Positions 1 to 5,289 of a stretch of DNA of 5,289 nt are shown one piece after another. Position 1 is the stretch's first letter. The number at the start of each line of letters is the position of its first letter. This stretch comes from Paraglaciecola arctica (GTDB lineage Bacteria; Pseudomonadota; Gammaproteobacteria; Enterobacterales; Alteromonadaceae), in assembly GCA_003232445.1 (NCBI GenBank), contig QIJM01000157.1, positions 1 to 5,289 on the forward strand. The letters run 5' to 3'. The notes beneath the pieces were generated by a model. The model was not told the origin of the DNA. It saw nothing but the letters and a program-made list of their open reading frames with translations, and ran no database searches. The position numbers and the translations under genes were made by a program.

Positions 1-1254
1 ATTTCATGGCTTCTTTGTCGTTAATAACTCGCCCTGTTTTCGTGTCAAGATTAAGTGTTCTCCCTAGCTGCTGGGAATAATTTCCTAAATGACATAATTG
101 GTTAGTAATCACGCCTTCATCTATAGGTGCACGCAATGTTTCATTTATTCTAATGGCATTAACAAAATTTTTCATATGCTGTAAATCTAAAAAACCTATT
201 CCTAACACATCAGTTGTCGCGCTTTTCTCTGCTTCTTTGACTTGTTTGACTTGTTTGCCACTTTTGTCGAATAAAGTGTATTGATTTCGATCCAAAATAA
301 TGCTGCCATCAGTACCATGAAGCACAGCACCTCGACCTCGACCATATTGCGGGAATGAATTGCAACTACGACCTTCCCAGGTAATCATCTTACCCTCAGC
401 GTATTCATAATTAACATTTTGTGTATCGTAAAATTGCCAATCATCATTAAAGTGAAAACGTCCACCTGAAGAAGAAACTGATTTAGGAAAAGTAACGCCC
501 ATTGCCCAACGACATATGTCAATTTCATGAGTACCGTTATATCTTTATAGCTTTCGCGCGGCGCTGGGCCTTGCCACAAGTCCCAATTCAACCATTCAGG
601 TACGGGCGCTTCTTTTGCAAAGCCTATGCTTTTACGTGCATTTGAATAGAAAGCTTTGCCATAGTAAACATTACCTATAATGCCTTCTTGAATTTCTCGT
701 ATAGCTTGAATAGAGGTGGGGGCCGAGCGTTGTTGAGTGCCTACTTGAATAAGCGATTTATATTTCTTTTGCGCAGCAACTAACATTTCGCCTTCGGCGG
801 GATTATGACTAGTGGGTTTTTCGAGGTAAACATGCTTACCTGCTTGCAGCCCCATTAACGCCATAGGCGCATGCCAATGCTCAGGGGTAGCAATAAGCAC
901 TGCATCGATGTCTTTATTGGTTAACAGCTCTCTGTAATCAACATAATCCTGTGTTTCTATATTGTGAGGAGTTAAATGCTCACTTTTTGCTTTTTCTATT
1001 GCTCTGCTGTCAACGTCACACAATGAAATCACATGGGTATTAGCTTGTGCCATAGCCGCTCTAATCAGTGCATTACCTCGTCCATTTACACCTACAGCTG
1101 CGCAATTAATACGCTCGTTAGCGCCAATAATACGTGCATAGCTCTTAGCCGACATACCTGCCAATAATCCACTAGATAACATAGCGGCGCCGCTAACGGC
1201 CATTGCGCTACTGCCTTTTATAAACCCTCTTCTCGACACATTTTCTTTGCTCAT
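1..1254 (-). pseudogene. Tat-exported Gfo/Idh/MocA oxidoreductase, disrupted by an internal out-of-frame deletion and cut by the window edge
   Basis: This is a probable NAD(P)-dependent sugar oxidoreductase of the Gfo/Idh/MocA family, exported to the periplasm with its cofactor. The start at 1254 gives a canonical twin-arginine leader (SRRGFIK, residues 7-13) followed by a hydrophobic stretch to about residue 35. The Rossmann motif GVNGRG is at residues 55-60, IATPEHWH at 121-128, and the cofactor/active-site EKP at 145-147. The reading frame is normal to YKDI (about position 540). It then turns into nonsense, whose stop lies at 385. A second frame, beginning NGTHEIDICRW at 538, carries the catalytic-type HxxD motif and stays open to position 2 with good family character (for example MITWEGRS and GAVLHGTDGSI). 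Relatives have about 20 residues between these points, including an aromatic NWHWFW..GTGE stretch that is absent here, so a deletion of about 58-61 nt is inferred. About 417 codons are seen; perhaps 10-20 C-terminal residues lie outside the window. It is the last visible gene of the operon, 45 nt after the DUF1080 gene. An assembly error is the alternative to a true pseudogene. Confidence 0.85.
237..257. repeat. Short 9-bp tandem repeat inside the oxidoreductase coding region
   Basis: The unit TTGACTTGT occurs twice in perfect tandem, followed by the first three bases of a third copy. On the coding strand it encodes the alternating segment KQVKQVK. The unit is a multiple of three, so slippage here would keep the frame. 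It lies in a surface-like region of the C-terminal domain. It is probably a minor low-complexity feature without a separate function. Confidence 0.6.
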
Positions 1255-1263
1255 TATTTATTT

Positions 1264-1269
1264 CCTCCT
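1264..1269 (-). promoter_or_regulatory. Strong Shine-Dalgarno site for the downstream oxidoreductase
   Basis: On the minus strand a perfect AGGAGG (in context GAGGAGGAAAT) ends 9 nt before the ATG at 1254. This fixes the start of the Tat-type oxidoreductase at that ATG. It is clearly stronger than the weak sites in front of the other two starts, so this third gene of the cluster may be translated independently and at a higher rate. The 45-nt gap between the DUF1080 stop and this ATG shows no terminator-like hairpin, which fits co-transcription. Confidence 0.85.
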
Positions 1270-1299
1270 CGTAACTCAGGTGATTTGTTAACGTATGCT

Positions 1300-2709
1300 T
1301 TAGAACTCTTTGATTTTTATACTTCTAAAATGAACAGTGTCACCATGGTCTTGCAACAAAATATGCCCTTGCGACAAGCGCCCAAAGTCAGGCCATTTCT
1401 GATACTTACTATACTTCACCAGTGCTCCAAATATCTGTGAGTACCTGTCTAATTCGACGACTTTAATATCGTTGAGCCAATGTTCAACTTTGCCACCCTT
1501 GACGATAATTCTGGCTCTATTCCAATGCTCTAAGCCCTTAAATAACCGATGCTTAGCACCGCCAAAGGAGAGGTTTTCTGAAGTGATAAGATCATATGCT
1601 GAACCTAGTGTTCGATTGCCTAATACACCTTGTTTAGCATCTGGGTGTAGCTTGTCATCAAGGATTTGAAACTCTAGGCCAATGGCTGAACCCGCCCCTT
1701 TATTTAAACTTGGGTCAACTAAATATTTAATCCCACTATTTGCCCCTTTGGTCATTTTGAAGTCAACAATCAATTCAAAATCACTGAATTTGTCAACTGT
1801 AATAATATCACCAGGCCCCGTTGATTCACCGCCATCGGTCGCTAATATGGTCAGCACACCGTCTTCAATATTCCAGCCTGAAGACGGGAAACTATCACTC
1901 TTCGCGCCTCGCCAACCGGCACTTGATTTCCCGTCCCACAATAGTCTATAACCTTGGCGAACTTCATATTCAGAAAGCTTATTGACCAAATAACTTATTT
2001 CTTTAACCTTTGGATCAGCAGGCAGTGCATATTCAGCTAAATTGCTGGTTAGTATTCTAATATTTCGCCATTTAACTTGCTTACCTGCTTGTTCATCTCG
2101 CTTAATACTATGTACTTGCAGCCCGATAAAGCCACTCGAGTTGTATTCATCCACCAGTCTAGAAGCCATTTGACCATTAACCCACGTTTGAATGTGAGAG
2201 CCAATCGCTTGTACGCGTATCTTATTCCAACTGCCATGTTTGAAGGCCTGACTAGCGGGTTTATTTTCCGTTAACGGATAAAGCCACTTGCGCTTGCTTT
2301 CATAATAAATACCACCGGAGAAGCCACGACTACTCGGGTCAATTTCAACTTGATAGCCAAACACTTTGCCGTTTTTGTATTCAGGCAAACTATGACTACG
2401 AATTTGTACGCCCGAGTTCAATGAGTTATCTATCCAGACATCAAACTCTAAAATAAAATCAGAATAAGACGCAGATGTAGCCAAAAAAGAGTTGGGTATA
2501 CCCAGTTTAGATGTACCTACTATTTCACCATTTTTAACCACATATTCAGCGTTACCATTGAGTGCTTGCCACCCTTGTAAGTCTTTGCCATTGAACAATG
2601 CTTTCCATTCTTGAGCGTTAGATGTTGGAGCTACAAACAATAGCCATATTAAGCTGAATGAAACCAATAAAGTCTTAGTTCCAAAGGTATTTCGAGTTTT
2701 AAATTGCAT
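1300..2709 (-). CDS. Secreted tandem DUF1080 (3-keto-disaccharide hydrolase-like) protein
   Basis: This is a 469-residue periplasmic protein with two copies of the DUF1080 fold (PF06439, a concanavalin-like jelly roll named 3-keto-disaccharide hydrolase). The likely role is cleavage of a keto-sugar glycoside made by the neighbouring oxidoreductases. The start at 2709 is chosen over the ATG at 2751 because it places a clear Sec signal peptide at the N-terminus: basic residues to 12, hydrophobic core 13-27, and a cleavage site after SNA at 32, just before QEW. Domain 1 spans about 35-220 (LFNGKDLQGW at 38-47, NSGVQIRS at 98-105, FGYQVEID at 117-124). A linker of about 30 residues follows. Domain 2 spans about 254-469 (LLWDG near 256-260, NSGIKY at 324-329, GLEFQILDD at 344-352, GHILLQDHGD at 448-457). 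Both domains look complete. A weak GGGA site lies 8 nt before the ATG, inside the end of the upstream gene; the two genes overlap by 11 nt, which suggests translational coupling. Family assignment is firm. Substrate and exact chemistry (hydrolysis or elimination) are not visible. Confidence 0.93.
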   Translation of the reverse strand: MQFKTRNTFGTKTLLVSFSLIWLLFVAPTSNAQEWKALFNGKDLQGWQALNGNAEYVVKNGEIVGTSKLGIPNSFLATSASYSDFILEFDVWIDNSLNSGVQIRSHSLPEYKNGKVFGYQVEIDPSSRGFSGGIYYESKRKWLYPLTENKPASQAFKHGSWNKIRVQAIGSHIQTWVNGQMASRLVDEYNSSGFIGLQVHSIKRDEQAGKQVKWRNIRILTSNLAEYALPADPKVKEISYLVNKLSEYEVRQGYRLLWDGKSSAGWRGAKSDSFPSSGWNIEDGVLTILATDGGESTGPGDIITVDKFSDFELIVDFKMTKGANSGIKYLVDPSLNKGAGSAIGLEFQILDDKLHPDAKQGVLGNRTLGSAYDLITSENLSFGGAKHRLFKGLEHWNRARIIVKGGKVEHWLNDIKVVELDRYSQIFGALVKYSKYQKWPDFGRLSQGHILLQDHGDTVHFRSIKIKEF

Positions 2710-3919
2710 ATGATTTTTCCCATTTTTGAATACTTCCATTGTGCAATGCATTAAGCGCCATTTGCACTACAATCGATACGTTCGCACCACTTATTACTGA
2801 AGATACAGGTTGTTTACCGTTTACTATTGCTTGTTTAAAATCGTTTAAAGCATACCAACTTGGACTTTCTGTATCATTAGGTAACAGCACGCCTTTCTTT
2901 TCTTTCCAGGTGTGCACTGTAGCCCCAGAAACACCATCTACGGTGCCCCTCTTAATCTGTTCCTCTATTTTGTCTGACCACACAGTGATATCTGAAAGGC
3001 CTATATTCATGGTGCCTTTACTGCCAAGTACTCTAATGCCACTCTGGTCAAGTGAATTGTTTGTTAAACAAGAATAATTAGCCTTCATGCCTGAAGCATA
3101 TTCAGTTAAAACTTGTACGTTATCGAAGGTTTCTCGACCATCCTTCCAAAAGTCAATACCACCCATTCCCATCACTCTAGTGGGTGTAGCGTCGGCTATA
3201 TTGTTAACAATATCTATATGATGAGAACATAATTCAGCCACTAAACCACCTGAATACTCTTTATACATACGCCAATTTATTTGTCGCTCTAGCGATGGAT
3301 CTGGCACATCACGGCGCCAATTATCATTCCGATTCCAATGACACCTCACTTCCGCAATTTGCCCCAGATATCCAGATTTAATATAGTTAAGGGCACTTTT
3401 CATCTTGGGTGCACTTCTGAATTGATGACCCGTCTGAAACACTAACGAAGATGCCTTAGAAGCCGCCGCCACTAACGCTTTAGTGTTATCAATTCCCGAC
3501 GACATCGTTTTTTCACAGTATATGTGTTTACCCGCCGCAATGGCGTCCTGCGCCATTGTGTGATGCATACTAAAAGGTGTAACGATAAGAACGGCGTCTA
3601 TATCTTTTTGATCTAACATTGCCCGGTAATCGGTGTAGCGTTTTTGTTCGGGCATACTAAGGCTGTCGCCAGCCTTCGTTAACCTAAAATTTAATACATC
3701 ACACACACCATTAAGTGATACGCCAGGCAATGTTTTAATAATTTTTGCCAGGCCTGAACCACGAGAGCCCATTCCAATAACCCCTAACCGAATATTGGTC
3801 TGGGCATTGTCTACACTATTGCCTAAGCTATCCTGCCCCGCAAACAATGCAGGAGACACACCAAGCGCGGCAGCTACAGCCAAGCTAGAATTAACAAATT
3901 TTCTGCGATTTATATTCAT
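2699..3919 (-). CDS. Tat-exported Gfo/Idh/MocA family oxidoreductase (intact)
   Basis: This is an intact 406-residue NAD(P)-dependent oxidoreductase that probably oxidises or reduces a sugar hydroxyl in the periplasm. The ATG at 3919 is supported by the twin-arginine leader directly after it (NRRKFVN, residues 4-10), with a hydrophobic segment at about 11-27. The Rossmann fingerprint GMGSRG is at 49-54, CDV at 73-75, the VTP/HH segment at 113-120, and GHQFRS at 164-169. The usual EKP motif reads CEKT (135-138), with Thr in place of Pro. The catalytic-type segment is ELCSHHIDIV (229-238), with the HxxD pair at H233 and D236. The C-terminal half is a Gfo/Idh alpha/beta domain with VLGSKGTMNI near 297-306. 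It shares little with the other oxidoreductase beyond the family motifs, so the two are not a recent duplication and probably catalyse different steps. The Shine-Dalgarno is weak (around CTGGTAAAT). The 3' end overlaps the start of the DUF1080 gene. The exact substrate is unknown; names such as inositol dehydrogenase would be guesses. Confidence 0.93.
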   Translation of the reverse strand: MNINRRKFVNSSLAVAAALGVSPALFAGQDSLGNSVDNAQTNIRLGVIGMGSRGSGLAKIIKTLPGVSLNGVCDVLNFRLTKAGDSLSMPEQKRYTDYRAMLDQKDIDAVLIVTPFSMHHTMAQDAIAAGKHIYCEKTMSSGIDNTKALVAAASKASSLVFQTGHQFRSAPKMKSALNYIKSGYLGQIAEVRCHWNRNDNWRRDVPDPSLERQINWRMYKEYSGGLVAELCSHHIDIVNNIADATPTRVMGMGGIDFWKDGRETFDNVQVLTEYASGMKANYSCLTNNSLDQSGIRVLGSKGTMNIGLSDITVWSDKIEEQIKRGTVDGVSGATVHTWKEKKGVLLPNDTESPSWYALNDFKQAIVNGKQPVSSVISGANVSIVVQMALNALHNGSIQKWEKSYAI

Positions 3920-3948
3920 ATTTACCAGTTTAATATTAGCTATATCAA

Positions 3949-3983
3949 GGGGGTAACAACATGCATTAAAACGGCATGCCCCC
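3949..3983 (-). other. GC-rich intergenic hairpin between receptor and oxidoreductase genes
   Basis: Five G at 3949-3953 pair with five C at 3979-3983, and CATGC at 3960-3964 pairs with GCATG at 3974-3978. This leaves a 9-nt loop and a one-sided 6-nt bulge (3954-3959), about 10 bp of stem in all. In the transcript it lies after the receptor stop and 30 nt before the oxidoreductase start. No run of U follows it on the transcribed strand, so it is not a classical intrinsic terminator. It could be a partial terminator, an RNA processing or 3'-end stabilising element that uncouples expression of the receptor from the enzymes, or a structure limiting translation of the next gene. The rest of the 3920-4015 gap is AT-rich and shows no other clear element. 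Confidence 0.45.
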
Positions 3984-4015
3984 CTTAGAAGGTTAATTAG
4001 TTCACACTAATATAT

Positions 4016-5289
4016 CTAAAAATTCCCACTAATACCTAATTTATAAGTAGTGCCCCATTCCTCTATTTTTTCAAATAAGCGACCTGTGCTTTCGTCACCT
4101 CTGTACACACTCACATCTTGTTCTTCTGTAATATTGATGGCTGCAAAAAAAATCTGATAATTGTCTGCAAACTTATACTTAATATTGATATCGATAGAGC
4201 CGTAAGCCTCCTCGATCTGATCCTCAAAAGGTTCATCACTCACTTCCTTCAATATCTCATCTCGCCAGTTCCAAGAGGTGCGCAATGATAGTTTGTCATT
4301 TAGCGGTACCGTCTGCTTGTTCTGGTAAAGCTAACTTCTCATCTGGACGAGGCTCACCTAAGTTGGCTTCGCTGTCCATAAATGACACATTAGAATCAAT
4401 GAAAAAGCCGTTTAGAAACTTCTGTGAGTAAGACATCTCTATACCGGATACTGTGGCACTATCGCCATTTAAGGTGACTCTAAGCTCATCATACGTTCCA
4501 TCGAATGTCACTAGGTTGCCATCGCCATCTGCAATTTGAATATCGCCACCCGTGAAGCCCAAGGCTGAAATAGCAGAAGCGTCATTGATAGTTGCTCGGA
4601 CAAAAAAGTTATCAATCTCCTTATAAAAAACACCAATAGAGAAATAGGTTAAGTCATTTGGATACCACGTGACGCATCCGCAGCTTCAAGCTCAGGGTTA
4701 CCCGCTTCAATTTCGACCTCAACTTCGAAATCGTCCAAATCATCACCGTCTATCTCAACGACAATATCTTCTCGTGGAATATTGGCAACAAAGGAAGGCC
4801 GTTGAACCGCTTGCGTATAGGATGCTCTGACAATAATATCCTCGTTAGGCTCATATCGAACGTGCAAGCTTGGCAGTACGTCAGTGTACTTTTTTTCACT
4901 CTCCACGAAGGTTAAACCTAGAAGTGAGTCTTCAAATGTTTCGTCTAAATCACCACTAATATTAACTCGTTGTGTGACAAATGCCCCTCCGTCAAATTTA
5001 GTTTGCTCCACGCGTATTCCGCTAATGATCCGCAGTTCGTCACTCACATCAATTGTCGCCATGACATATGCCGCTAAAATATTTTGTTAACAGCTGCTGT
5101 AGTGCTATCATCTCTGAACTCCCTAACTTGTTCTATGTTACTAAATAAATAATCACGCAACTGGTTAATTTCAGGAAAACTGCCCAAAGTGTCACCATTC
5201 AAGCTGGAAGTCGGAGTGAAAAGGTTCCAGTCACTGAGTGCCTGCGGGATAAACACGTCGGGGTTGTCTGTAGGATCGGTGCCAAAGTC
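4016..5289 (-). pseudogene. TonB-dependent receptor (TonB-Xanth-Caul type), C-terminal half, broken by three frame changes
   Basis: This is the C-terminal beta-barrel part of an outer-membrane receptor that imports oligosaccharides using TonB energy; the N-terminal half lies beyond the window. Four segments in shifting frames join in the right order. A runs from 5289 to about 5077 (FIPQALSDWNLF, ending AAVNKIF). B runs from about 5077 to 4670 (LAAYVMATIDV, SGIRVEQT, ASYTQAVQRPSF, GNPELEAADAS). C runs from about 4667 to 4302 (WYPNDLTYFSIGVFYKEIDN, SGIEMSYSQKFL, LPEQADGTA). D runs from 4300 to 4016 (NDKLSLRTSWNWRDEIL, ending GISGNF, with the terminal Phe typical of outer-membrane barrels). These match the conserved path of TIGR01782-like receptors. 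At each join a few conserved residues are missing, for example the acidic residues before AAY, the N-DLSLE stretch before WYP, and the NLALxYE stretch after DGTA. Small deletions are therefore inferred rather than single-base slips. Apparent starts at 5062, 4562 and 4285 are internal codons, not real gene starts. True decay or assembly error cannot be separated here. Confidence 0.85.

Noticed and set aside
536..543. Programmed ribosomal frameshifting in the downstream oxidoreductase
   Set aside because: There is no slippery heptamer, and about 20 conserved residues are missing, so a frameshift product would still be defective.
1472..2274. Several open frames of 60-90 codons on both strands inside the DUF1080 gene
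   Set aside because: They overlap a well-supported full-length gene, lack family motifs and ribosome-binding sites, and are best explained as shadow frames.
2710..2751. Upstream ATG at 2751 as the start of the DUF1080 protein
   Set aside because: It would put 14 extra polar residues before the signal peptide and increase the overlap with the preceding gene. The start at 2709 gives a normal Sec leader.
2739..3077. A 112-codon plus-strand open frame opposite the intact oxidoreductase
   Set aside because: It is antisense to a conserved domain, its composition follows the complementary strand, and it has no recognisable domain.
3933..3959. Possible promoter before the intact oxidoreductase (TTGTTA and TAATAT on the minus strand)
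   Set aside because: The spacer is only 15 nt, and matches of this quality are common in AT-rich DNA. An internal promoter remains possible but is not supported.
1..5289. Insertion sequences, CRISPR arrays, tRNA or rRNA genes
   Set aside because: No transposase fragments, terminal inverted repeats, regularly spaced repeats or tRNA-like cloverleaf sequences were seen. The gene damage is not associated with any visible mobile element.

Overview
The window looks like a piece of an accessory carbohydrate-use locus from a Gram-negative bacterium. It has the C-terminal half of an outer-membrane TonB-dependent receptor, two Gfo/Idh/MocA oxidoreductases with twin-arginine leaders, and a Sec-exported protein with two DUF1080 domains. 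The AT-rich codon use and the Xanthomonas/Caulobacter-type receptor suggest a marine gammaproteobacterium, perhaps Alteromonadales. That placement is an inference from protein style only; no rRNA or marker gene is present.

All genes lie on the minus strand, so transcription runs from high to low coordinates. In that order: (1) 5289-4016, the receptor, cut by the window edge and broken by three frame changes; (2) a 96-bp gap with a GC-rich hairpin; (3) 3919-2699, an intact Tat-type oxidoreductase; (4) 2709-1300, an intact secreted tandem-DUF1080 protein whose start overlaps the previous gene by 11 nt; (5) 1254-1, a second Tat-type oxidoreductase preceded by a strong ribosome-binding site, frameshifted near 540 and running off the window. 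Genes 3-5 are tightly packed and look like one operon. The receptor may belong to the same transcription unit.

Functional reading (known families plus inference): the receptor would import an oligosaccharide across the outer membrane. The exported NAD(P)-type oxidoreductases would oxidise a sugar hydroxyl to a ketone, or reduce it back. The DUF1080 protein (Pfam PF06439, now named 3-keto-disaccharide hydrolase) would then cleave the keto-glycoside. This resembles the oxidation-elimination/hydrolysis route of glycan breakdown rather than classical glycoside hydrolysis. The substrate cannot be read from this window.

The most unusual point is the pattern of damage. The first and last genes carry four frame changes in all. 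At each one the protein on either side still matches its family well, but conserved residues are missing between the two sides. This suggests short out-of-frame deletions (roughly 20 nt three times, roughly 60 nt once) rather than single-base errors. The two middle genes are intact. Either the locus is decaying recently, or the assembly has a systematic deletion artefact; raw reads would decide.
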